DNA of 64,000 nucleotides. Source: Nitrososphaerota archaeon (GTDB lineage Archaea > Thermoproteota > Nitrososphaeria > Nitrososphaerales > Nitrosopumilaceae). The stretch lies in contig JABDDN010000001.1 in assembly GCA_013287585.1 (NCBI GenBank), positions 117,893 to 181,892 on the forward strand, read 5' to 3'. Numbering within the stretch: position 1 is the stretch's first letter; every line of letters starts with the position of its first letter. This document shows positions 8,735 through 16,057 of this stretch, one piece after another. The notes beneath the pieces are model-generated. The model was not told where the DNA came from and ran no database searches. It worked only from the letters and a program-made list of their open reading frames with translations. Made by a program: the position numbers and the translations under genes.

Positions 8735-9388
8735 TCAAATCGTTGATTGCACACCTTTTGTTTTCTCTTTTAAGATCTTGAATAACGCATTAACTATTGC
8801 AGATGCACAAGGACTTCCTCCCTTGCGACCCTTGTTTGTAATGTATGGTATGTCAATTGTTTGAAGCTCTTCTTTTGATTCTACTGCACATACAAAACCA
8901 ACTGGAATGCCAATCACAAGAGCTGGCCGTGTCACATTTTCCCTTATCATCTGAATCACTTCTACTAGTGCTGTGGGAGCATTGCCTATTGCAATCACCC
9001 CGCCATTCATTTCTGAGGCAGCCATTCGCATAGATGTCTGGGCACGTGTCTTGTTGAGTTTTTTTGCTTCTTCTACAATTTTTGGCTCAGATATGTTACA
9101 AATTGCCTTGTTTCCAAACTCCTTCAGATTTTCCTTGTTTAATCCGCCGATGACACCATTTACATCTACTATAATATTGCAGCCATTTTTCAAGGCATTA
9201 ATGCCGCTTGATATGGAATTTTTATGAAAAACAATCATGTTTTGTCGTGCAAAATCAAAATCTGCAGTTGAATGAATTACTCTTCTAACTATTGGCCATT
9301 CGTCTTTTGAATATGGATGAGAATCTATTTCATTTTCAATTATTTCCATGCTCTTGTCCTCAATTGATTGGCCCTTTTGAGTAATCAT
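8735..9388 (-). CDS. cbiC: Precorrin-8X methylmutase (CbiC/CobH)
   Basis: A 217-aa protein of the CbiC/CobH family, which moves the C11 methyl to C12 to form (cobalto)hydrogenobyrinate. The key His is in RVIHSTADFDFA (H39). The motifs GVIGGL, GNAPTALVEV and VGFVCAVESKEEL, with GRKGGSPCASAIVNAL near the end, complete the family pattern. The start overlaps the cbiX stop by 4 bp (ATGA), so it is the last gene of a cbiD-cbiG-cbiX-cbiC operon. Confidence 0.95.
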   Translation of the reverse strand: MITQKGQSIEDKSMEIIENEIDSHPYSKDEWPIVRRVIHSTADFDFARQNMIVFHKNSISSGINALKNGCNIIVDVNGVIGGLNKENLKEFGNKAICNISEPKIVEEAKKLNKTRAQTSMRMAASEMNGGVIAIGNAPTALVEVIQMIRENVTRPALVIGIPVGFVCAVESKEELQTIDIPYITNKGRKGGSPCASAIVNALFKILKEKTKGVQSTI

Positions 9389-10131
9389 TTCTCAACTTCC
9401 TTTGCTCTTTCTATAACTAGATCTATCAATTTAACATCGGTACCAAGATGTTTTGTTATGAAAATATTTTTAATTCCAGATTTTTCCATTGCTGGATTTA
9501 GATCCTCATAGATATCTCGTTTGACATGTGCACCTCTGTGCAAAAAATATGGAACAATGATCAATACATTTGGATTGTTTTTAACACAAACATCTATTCC
9601 TTGTTTGATGCTGGGCTCTTCTATTTCTAGCCAACAGAGAGATACATTTCGGTATGAGTTTCGTAATCTGTCAACAACATATTGTAACGAGGTTTTTGCA
9701 TTAGGATCCTTGCTTCCATGACCAATAAGTAATACATCTATATCTTTTCTTGAAAATGTGATTTTATTTTTTGCAATAATATCATCAACTTTAGCATGTA
9801 CAATATCTGGCAAGGATTTGTGTAAGGTGATCGGTTTTGCAATTTTGATCTTCATTTTACTTTTTAATATCATTTCAATTGCCTTGTTTACTGCTAATTT
9901 GACTTTTTTTCCTGGATACAAAAAATATGGAACAATTGTCAAGGCATCTATGTCTTGTTTGAAGCAGTTTTCCATACCTTCCTCAATAAAGGGTGGAACC
10001 ACTTCCAAAAAGCAATAATCTGAGAATTGGTAACCTCCGAATTCTTTGACTTTAGAGCAAATGTATCTTAATTCGTCCTTTACCTCATCTTCTCTACTAC
10101 CTCTATCTATTAGTAATAACCCTCTTTTCAT
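9385..10131 (-). CDS. cbiX: Tandem-domain CbiX-type sirohydrochlorin cobaltochelatase
   Basis: A 248-aa protein made of two CbiX-like halves. The second half keeps the metal-binding histidines expected for a chelatase: LIGHGSKDPNAK and VPYFLHRGAHVKRDI. The first half has LIDRGSRE in place of the usual GHGSR and VPYFLYPGKKVK with no His, so it appears catalytically degenerate. The role is insertion of cobalt into sirohydrochlorin in the early-cobalt-insertion (anaerobic) B12 route, consistent with cbiD and cbiG beside it. It overlaps cbiG and cbiC by 4 bp each. A ferrochelatase (siroheme) function is the alternative. Confidence 0.88.
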   Translation of the reverse strand: MKRGLLLIDRGSREDEVKDELRYICSKVKEFGGYQFSDYCFLEVVPPFIEEGMENCFKQDIDALTIVPYFLYPGKKVKLAVNKAIEMILKSKMKIKIAKPITLHKSLPDIVHAKVDDIIAKNKITFSRKDIDVLLIGHGSKDPNAKTSLQYVVDRLRNSYRNVSLCWLEIEEPSIKQGIDVCVKNNPNVLIIVPYFLHRGAHVKRDIYEDLNPAMEKSGIKNIFITKHLGTDVKLIDLVIERAKEVEK

Positions 10132-11192
10132 TTTGTGATTCTCGCTATTGCTACAGTTAAGTTTGGTGGAAATTTCTGCTTTTCAACCACTAGTTTGCCG
10201 CCAGAGCTTCGTAGTGCTGAGGCTTCTGAAACACTCGGAGTGCCCTCAAAGGCTTGCACAGTTTCTGATGGATTTGGTATGGCAATTTGGGCAAGCTGCT
10301 CTTTTTCAAAATAATCCACTAGAATGTTCCACTCCTTTGCAAGTCCTTGTAATCCTACTACATCTGATTCTTTTTTTATTGATGAAAATCTTGCAATTGA
10401 TTTTGGGCTTAGATTAAATTTTTTCATACAAAATTCTACTCCTTCTTTGATTGTGTCTTTACTAGTGTCCCAATGTAGGCCTACTCCAACAACCAAAGTC
10501 TTTGGTCTGTATACCACAGCGTTTTTTAACAATTCCTTATCTTCGATTTCTTTATCAGAAATTATCAAGTATCCTTTAGAATTAGAATTTTTCAACTCTT
10601 CAAAGCTATTGTAAATGGTTACATTCTTTGGAAATTCTTTTTTTGGGGTCCACCAATCCTTTTCGCCCGCATCTTGATATACTCCGATTTTTTCTTCATT
10701 TACCATAAATGCACTAACTCTGGTTACAGTAGAATCGTCATCTATTTTCCAGCCAAATTCTTTTCCAACCAAATCAACTGCAATTGTTTTATTGACATCT
10801 GCAGCAGTAGTGATTACAGATGTTGCATCCAAAACCTTGGCAATATCTTCTGTAAGCTGGTTTGCACCACCCAAATGTCCTGAGAGGGTGCTTATTGCAA
10901 ACTTGCCAGTGTCGTCAATGACAACTACTGCAGGATCTGTCTTTTTGTCTTTCATGTGAGGCGCTACTAGTCTAATCACTGCACCAAGTGAGAATATGCA
11001 TATGAGAGCTTCATGAGTTTTGAAGAGATCTCCTACTTTTGCTGTAGTAGAGTCTTCAAACCAGTCTATTTGTGAGTTAGTATTTGAAAACTTGGATGGC
11101 GCAAAAATTTTCCAAGAAGGAAATTGTTTCTTCAGAGATAAGGCAATAGAAATTCCATTTTTTGTAATTGCAAGTATGGCTACTTTTTCCAT
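10128..11192 (-). CDS. cbiG: Cobalt-precorrin 5A hydrolase (CbiG)
   Basis: A 354-aa protein that opens the lactone ring of cobalt-precorrin-5A with loss of the C20 fragment. The N-terminal part has the family blocks CIFSLGAVIRLVAPHMKDK, VVVIDDTGKFAISTLSGHLGGAN and VITTAADVN. The C-terminal CobE/CbiG domain starts near GVGLHWDTSKDTI and includes ASALRSSGG. It lies 35 bp downstream of cbiD and overlaps cbiX by 4 bp. With cbiD it marks the oxygen-independent corrin ring contraction route. Confidence 0.94.
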   Translation of the reverse strand: MEKVAILAITKNGISIALSLKKQFPSWKIFAPSKFSNTNSQIDWFEDSTTAKVGDLFKTHEALICIFSLGAVIRLVAPHMKDKKTDPAVVVIDDTGKFAISTLSGHLGGANQLTEDIAKVLDATSVITTAADVNKTIAVDLVGKEFGWKIDDDSTVTRVSAFMVNEEKIGVYQDAGEKDWWTPKKEFPKNVTIYNSFEELKNSNSKGYLIISDKEIEDKELLKNAVVYRPKTLVVGVGLHWDTSKDTIKEGVEFCMKKFNLSPKSIARFSSIKKESDVVGLQGLAKEWNILVDYFEKEQLAQIAIPNPSETVQAFEGTPSVSEASALRSSGGKLVVEKQKFPPNLTVAIARITK

Positions 11193-11227
11193 GAGTTAAA
11201 TTTTTTTAGAACTAAAGATATCTGTTA

Positions 11228-12322
11228 CTATCTAGGATATCTTCCTATTATTTTACCATCAAAATCAAACATTATGACATCAAGTTCAAACTTGGCTTCA
11301 GAATGTTTTCTTAGTTGATTATAAACTTCTGAGCAAACTGTATCAAAAAAGCCTATAATATTTTCTTTTATGACGATTTCATAGACATGTCTTGCAGTAT
11401 TTGCTTTTTTTATCTCTGCGATGGTTTCATTTTTTGTATTACATTTTTGTGCAAGTTCTGATAGAAACTGCATGTCAACTTTGGAGCCCTTGACATGAGT
11501 CTGTTTTATTCCCATTGCCATTTTTGTTAGCTTTCCAATAAAACCTGCTACATGTGCTTTTTTGATTGGTCGCTTTGCACATTGTTGAACTGTATATCCT
11601 GAAAAATCTCCCATCTGTACAAAACAATGATCGGGAAGTTTTATGATCTCTCTTGAAAAATCTTCGCTCCTCCCACCTGTTGTTAATACGACAGTATCGT
11701 TTCCCATTGCAACTGTAACATCAAGGCTCTGTCTGATCGAAGCTGCAAAAGAGGCAGTAGAATATGGTATCACAATTCCACTTGTGCCTAAAATTGAGAT
11801 GCCTCCAATAATACCAAGTCTTGGGTTATCAGTTTTTGTTGCAAGCTCCTTTCCTTTTGGAACTGAGACAATCACCTTTACACCGTTTTTTTCAAGAATT
11901 TCTTTTCCTATCTCTTGAATGTTTTCAGTTATCATCTTTTTTGGAGTTGGATTTATTGCTGCAGAATTTATTTCAAGACCAAGACCTGGTTTTGTTACTC
12001 TGCCTACACCTTCTCCGCCATCAATTTCTATTTGATTTGGTTTGTCAGTAAGTAAAACCTGTGTAATTATTTCTGCACCATGTGTAACATCTGGATCATC
12101 TCCACCATCTTTTATGACTGAACATCTTGCACTATGTTTATCAAATTGACAATTTGAAATTTTAATTTGGATCTTAGATTTTTTGGGTAAAGTTATATCA
12201 ATAATATCTATTTTTTTTTGACTTAAGATTGATAAGATCCCTGCTTTTGCACCAGCAGTAGCACATGTTCCAGTTGTAAAACCAGTCCTAAGTTTACCTT
12301 TTAGTTTTACCTCACTTTCCAT
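11228..12322 (-). CDS. cbiD: Cobalt-precorrin-5B C1-methyltransferase (CbiD)
   Basis: A 364-aa protein of the CbiD family, which methylates C1 of the corrin ring with S-adenosylmethionine. The N-terminal signature RTGFTTGTCATAGAKAG is at about residues 12-28, followed by IKDGGDDPDVTHGAEI, GGEGVGRVTKPGL and ILGTSGIVIPYS. It is the first gene of the minus-strand cbiD-cbiG-cbiX-cbiC operon, with an ATG start at 12322 and a 40-bp AT-rich gap to the J-domain gene. metK, which supplies the methyl donor, lies about 1.4 kb further upstream. Confidence 0.95.
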   Translation of the reverse strand: MESEVKLKGKLRTGFTTGTCATAGAKAGILSILSQKKIDIIDITLPKKSKIQIKISNCQFDKHSARCSVIKDGGDDPDVTHGAEIITQVLLTDKPNQIEIDGGEGVGRVTKPGLGLEINSAAINPTPKKMITENIQEIGKEILEKNGVKVIVSVPKGKELATKTDNPRLGIIGGISILGTSGIVIPYSTASFAASIRQSLDVTVAMGNDTVVLTTGGRSEDFSREIIKLPDHCFVQMGDFSGYTVQQCAKRPIKKAHVAGFIGKLTKMAMGIKQTHVKGSKVDMQFLSELAQKCNTKNETIAEIKKANTARHVYEIVIKENIIGFFDTVCSEVYNQLRKHSEAKFELDVIMFDFDGKIIGRYPR

Positions 12323-12362
12323 AAAAGAAATTAATTTTTTTTATGTATTAATCTTTATCAAA

Positions 12363-12803
12363 CTACTTTAAAATCTCAGAGAGAATTATCCACACTGCTA
12401 CTAGACCAAGGCCAACATACAAAATTACATGCGTAGAAATCTGTGAAGGTGCTTTTTCTTGATTATGACTATAGCTTTCTGGCACATTGACACCAAATGG
12501 ATTCTGAAAGCCTGCAAAATTTACTCTGTTAAATTGTTCCTCGGTTACTTTTTTATCATATTGTTTCCAAAATTCAGTATAGGTATAGGCTATATCGACT
12601 TCTGATCTTTTGCTTTTCTTTTTTTCTTCTAGTTTGAGGATTTGATAAGCTTCTATAATTTGCTTGAATTTTTCATCATCTTTTTCGCCTTTATTTCTAT
12701 CAGGATGATATTTTAGTGAAAGTCTTCTATAGGCACTCTTTATCTCCTTTTGAGATACGCCTTTTTGAACCCCTAAAATTTGGTAACAATCAGCAGTGTT
12801 CAA
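12363..12803 (-). CDS. Membrane-anchored J-domain protein
   Basis: A 146-aa protein with an N-terminal J domain (residues 3-60) containing HPD at 33-35, the motif that stimulates Hsp70 ATPase. A polar middle follows, with one hydrophobic segment near the C-terminus (about 124-143), so the J domain should be tethered to the membrane facing the cytoplasm. There is no G/F region or zinc finger, unlike the full DnaJ at 27126. The start is TTG at 12803. It might recruit DnaK to a membrane site; the client is unknown. Confidence 0.8.
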   Translation of the reverse strand: MNTADCYQILGVQKGVSQKEIKSAYRRLSLKYHPDRNKGEKDDEKFKQIIEAYQILKLEEKKKSKRSEVDIAYTYTEFWKQYDKKVTEEQFNRVNFAGFQNPFGVNVPESYSHNQEKAPSQISTHVILYVGLGLVAVWIILSEILK

Positions 12804-12859
12804 CTAATACTATCTTACCATACCTTTAAAATTAATTTGTCGGATACATTTTGCAAGAT

Positions 12860-13738
12860 ATGAAGCATAAAAATTCACTAAAGGTAGCAATAACTGGTGC
12901 AAATGGTTTTGTAGGCAAAAATGTTGGAAAGGCATTAGCAAAAAAAGGAATTTCTGTAGTTGGGATTATACGTAAAGGCAAAGGATCTTCTATAATCTTT
13001 GGAGATGTTGTAACATCAGAAGATCTTTCTGAAGACTATCTCACTTCAAAACTGTATGGATGTTCTGCTCTTTTACATTTTATTGGTAAGGGAAAACAAA
13101 CAGTTGATTCTGACTACCAAAAAGTAAACGTAGGTATTACAAAAAATGTGATAAAGCTGTGCAAAAAAGCTAAAATTAAAAAAATAATTTACATTAGTGG
13201 GTTAGGTGTAAGTAAAGATACCACATTTGGATATTTTATTTCTAAATTCCAAGCAGAGCAGGAAATTATTAATTCAGGTTTAGACTATACAATTTTCCGT
13301 GCGTCGTACATAATAGGTAAGGATGATTCATTGTCTAATTTTCTTTTTAAACAAATGAAAAAAGGAAAAATGATGGTTCCCGGCTCAGGCAGATATAGAT
13401 TACAACCAATTTTTGTAGGTGATGTAGCAGAAGTTGTTTTCCAATCAATTACACAAAAAAAATTTTCAAACAAAATTATTGATCTTGTGGGTCCAAAGAT
13501 GGTAACATTCAATGATTACATTAGAGATTTTCTTCAAGGGAAAAAAATTCCCATCAAGAATATCAATTTAGAGAATGCATATCATGCTGCATTAAATAAT
13601 CCTAAAACGGATTTTGGTATAGATGATTTGAATATTTTAATAGGAGATTATGTCGGAAATCACAAAAAATTGAAAAGTATGTCTAGAATTGAATTTAAAA
13701 CATACAAAGATGTCTTAGAGACCTGCTGCCTTTCTTAG
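12860..13738 (+). CDS. Atypical SDR NAD(P)-binding protein (NDUFA9-like)
   Basis: About 292 aa with an N-terminal Rossmann motif ([15 protein letters not shown]) and the overall pattern of atypical short-chain dehydrogenases resembling NDUFA9 and NmrA proteins. YISGLGVSK replaces the classic YxxxK active site, so dehydrogenase activity is doubtful. [19 protein letters not shown] is typical of this subgroup. The ATG at 12860 is chosen; an in-frame TTG at 12851 is possible. The 3' end overlaps the convergent metK by 24 bp. The substrate is unknown. Confidence 0.75.
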   Translation: MKHKNSLKVAITGANGFVGKNVGKALAKKGISVVGIIRKGKGSSIIFGDVVTSEDLSEDYLTSKLYGCSALLHFIGKGKQTVDSDYQKVNVGITKNVIKLCKKAKIKKIIYISGLGVSKDTTFGYFISKFQAEQEIINSGLDYTIFRASYIIGKDDSLSNFLFKQMKKGKMMVPGSGRYRLQPIFVGDVAEVVFQSITQKKFSNKIIDLVGPKMVTFNDYIRDFLQGKKIPIKNINLENAYHAALNNPKTDFGIDDLNILIGDYVGNHKKLKSMSRIEFKTYKDVLETCCLS

Positions 13739-14872
13739 TACTTCGGCCTTGTCGGTTTTTTCCCAACTAAATTCGGACTCATTTCTTCCAAAATGACCAT
13801 AGGATGCAGTTTTCCTGTAAATTGGACGTTTTAGTTGTAATTGAGATATTATTGCAGCAGGTCTCATATCAAAGTGTTTTCTGACTATATTTTCAATTTG
13901 TTCCTCTGGAATCTTACCAGTATCAAATGTACTTACCATTAAAGATACAGGTTCTGCAACACCTATTGCATATGCAACTTGAACTTCACATCTTTCAGCT
14001 AAACCAGCAGCTACTATGTTCTTTGCAATGTATCTGCACATGTAACATGCTGATCTGTCTACTTTTGATGGATCTTTTCCAGAAAAGGCTCCACCGCCAT
14101 GTCTGCCCATTCCTCCATAGGTATCTACAATAATTTTTCTTCCTGTAAGACCTGCATCGCCAGGAGGTCCACCAATGACAAATCGACCAGTTGGATTAAC
14201 ATGAACTTTGATTTTATCATGCCAATACTTTCCACAAACTGGTTTGACTACTTTTTCAATTATCTCTTTTTTTATTTGTTCATTATTTATTTCTGGAGAG
14301 TGTTGTGTAGCTATTACTATGGCCACAACTTTTTTTGGTTTCCCGTCTTCATATTCTACTGTTACTTGTGATTTTCCATCTGGTCTTACCCAAGGAAGAA
14401 GTTTACTTTTTCTAACCTCTGCAAGTCGCTTAGTAAGTTTATGAGCCAGCATTATTGGCATTGGCATCATTTCTTCAGTCTCATTTGTTGCATATCCAAA
14501 CATCAATCCTTGATCCCCCGCACCTTGTTCCTTGTTTTCAGTTGATGAAACACCTTGAGATATGTCAGGACTTTGTGAATGTAACGAAACTAGGACACTA
14601 CATGAATCTGCATCAAAACCAAACTGAGGATCATCATAACCAATCTCACGTAACGTTTTTCTTACTATATCCTGCACATCGAATTTTGCTCTAGAGGTCA
14701 CCTCACCGGCAACTACTACTATCCCAGTTGTAGTCAAGGTTTCAACTGCAACTCTTGATTCTGGATCCTGCTTTAGAAATTCGTCTAAAATTGCATCAGA
14801 AATTTGATCACAAACTTTGTCTGGATGTCCTTCCGTTACTGATTCTGACGTAAAGAGGTAAGTTCGCCCCAT
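13715..14872 (-). CDS. metK: S-adenosylmethionine synthetase, bacterial-type MetK
   Basis: A 385-aa enzyme making S-adenosylmethionine from methionine and ATP. It starts [19 protein letters not shown], with the methionine/ATP-binding GHPDK at residues 15-19, and carries DQGLMFGYA and [17 protein letters not shown]. These are hallmarks of the MetK family of bacteria and eukaryotes, not of the divergent MAT family found in most Archaea. The ATG at 14872 matches the usual family start; a TTG two codons upstream is possible. S-adenosylmethionine is needed by the corrin methyltransferases and by the radical SAM protein at 42844. Confidence 0.95.
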   Translation of the reverse strand: MGRTYLFTSESVTEGHPDKVCDQISDAILDEFLKQDPESRVAVETLTTTGIVVVAGEVTSRAKFDVQDIVRKTLREIGYDDPQFGFDADSCSVLVSLHSQSPDISQGVSSTENKEQGAGDQGLMFGYATNETEEMMPMPIMLAHKLTKRLAEVRKSKLLPWVRPDGKSQVTVEYEDGKPKKVVAIVIATQHSPEINNEQIKKEIIEKVVKPVCGKYWHDKIKVHVNPTGRFVIGGPPGDAGLTGRKIIVDTYGGMGRHGGGAFSGKDPSKVDRSACYMCRYIAKNIVAAGLAERCEVQVAYAIGVAEPVSLMVSTFDTGKIPEEQIENIVRKHFDMRPAAIISQLQLKRPIYRKTASYGHFGRNESEFSWEKTDKAEVLRKAAGL

Positions 14873-14890
14873 TTTCAAAAACCTGTTTAT

Positions 14891-15133
14891 TTAAAGTTCA
14901 TTTTCTAATCTGATGAAAAGAACATTATTTCCTCTTACAATAACTCTACCGTAATTTGCAATCACTTTACCATTGCTTATTTCTTCAGCATCAGTCATAA
15001 TCAAATTCATATACGAATCAACGTTATTCATTTTTCCTTTGTATTCTATTTCGCTTTTCAGCCTAACAGTAACTTTCTTGTTAATACCTTTCTGTAAAGT
15101 TGTCAACGGTCTTTTTGGCTGCGCTTGCGACAA
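14891..15133 (-). CDS. Sm-like (LSm) RNA-binding protein
   Basis: An 80-aa Sm-fold protein. The Sm1 motif runs from VTVRLKSEIEYKGKMNNVD to NLIMTDAEE, and Sm2 is YGRVIVRGNNVLFI. Archaeal Sm proteins form heptameric rings that bind U-rich RNA. The start is TTG at 15133. It lies 18 bp upstream of metK on the same strand, so they probably share a transcript. A TATA-like T/A stretch upstream lies inside the perfect inverted repeat at 15162-15189. Confidence 0.93.
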   Translation of the reverse strand: MSQAQPKRPLTTLQKGINKKVTVRLKSEIEYKGKMNNVDSYMNLIMTDAEEISNGKVIANYGRVIVRGNNVLFIRLENEL

Positions 15134-15161
15134 ACATAAATCACTTGTTGACCACTGCCTG

Positions 15162-15189
15162 AGATCGGGAATAAAAGCCTTCCCGATCT
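15162..15189. repeat. Perfect 9-bp inverted repeat in a divergent promoter region
   Basis: AGATCGGGA at 15162-15170 is matched by TCCCGATCT at 15181-15189 across a 10-nt spacer that contains ATAAAAG. On the minus strand the spacer reads as a TATA-like box placed about 40 bp upstream of the Sm-protein start. It could be an operator flanking the promoter or a stable RNA hairpin. The GC-rich arms stand out from the AT-rich surroundings. Confidence 0.6.
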
Positions 15190-15242
15190 TGAATAGTGTT
15201 TAAGATTCTTTAATTTGTGGTGTTCTGTAGATTAGAGATTTG

Positions 15243-15899
15243 ATGATTACAACTGGAATTGAGAAGCTGGATGAACTCCTTGGGGGTGGCATAAGAGGTG
15301 GACTGATTACTGATATCTATGGTCCAAGTGGATCAGGTAAAACACAGTTATTACTACAGATTTGTGTAAACTCACTAGCGCATGGTGGAATGATTTTGTA
15401 TCAAGATGCCACTGGTAGTTTTAGACCAGAAAGATTGATTGAATTTCTTAAAGCAAAAGGAATGGATCAAAAACTTCTTGATAAAATGATTATTGGAAGA
15501 ATAACAAATACTGCAGAACAACTAAGTTATGTGGACAAAATATTAGAAATTGAGAATTTAACTCTCGTTGTAATAGATAATGTTACTGATCTATTTTCTT
15601 TTGAATATTCAAAGGAATCAAACTCATTGGCAAAACATGTTGCATTTATGGAATATATGCACAAACTGGCATATGTTATGATAAAAAGGCAGATTCCTGT
15701 AGTTGTGACTAACATAACTAGAAAATCAGACGATGAAGAAAGAGAAAGTTTGGATCGATCGATAAGTATGTTCACACATCAAAAAATCAAACTAGAAAAG
15801 ATTGGGCAAAAATACACGGCACAAGTTTTTCCATCATTTGATGGCAAGAAAATGACTAATTATATAATTACACAGACAGGACTAGAAGATTCACCTTAA
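15243..15899 (+). CDS. RecA/RadB-like ATPase
   Basis: A 218-aa single-domain RecA-fold ATPase. TTGIEKLDELLGGGIRGG precedes the Walker A motif GPSGSGKTQ (about residues 28-36), and Walker B is LVVIDNVTDLF. The small size without an N-terminal HhH domain resembles RadB, the archaeal RadA paralogue linked to recombination; KaiC-like proteins are the alternative. The ATG at 15243 is preferred, though an adjacent TTG at 15240 would add one residue. It is divergent from the Sm-protein gene and followed by a 41-aa membrane peptide gene and the Lhr helicase. Confidence 0.82.
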   Translation: MITTGIEKLDELLGGGIRGGLITDIYGPSGSGKTQLLLQICVNSLAHGGMILYQDATGSFRPERLIEFLKAKGMDQKLLDKMIIGRITNTAEQLSYVDKILEIENLTLVVIDNVTDLFSFEYSKESNSLAKHVAFMEYMHKLAYVMIKRQIPVVVTNITRKSDDEERESLDRSISMFTHQKIKLEKIGQKYTAQVFPSFDGKKMTNYIITQTGLEDSP

Positions 15900-15931
15900 G
15901 ATATTTATCACTGTAAATTACTAAGGCGCTC

Positions 15932-16057
15932 ATGGCAGGCATTTTTGATTCTATACCAATTATCACAGTAATTCTATTTGGAATTGGATTGGTGGGCGTT
16001 ATGATATATGAACGAGCTAGAACAAGACAGAGTCAAGAACCAGAACCAACTAGCTGA
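15932..16057 (+). CDS. 41-aa single-pass membrane peptide
   Basis: An ATG at 15932 opens a 41-aa frame: a short MAGIFDSIP start, one hydrophobic helix (about residues 8-26, IPIITVILFGIGLVGVMIY) and a basic then Glu/Pro-rich tail (ERARTRQSQEPEPTS). A TATA-like ATATTTATC at about 15901-15909 lies near 27 bp upstream, as expected for a leaderless archaeal transcript. The frame overlaps the annotated start of the Lhr helicase by 50 bp in another frame. The amphipathic plan with positive-inside tail looks like a real small membrane protein. The function is unknown. Confidence 0.6.
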   Translation: MAGIFDSIPIITVILFGIGLVGVMIYERARTRQSQEPEPTS

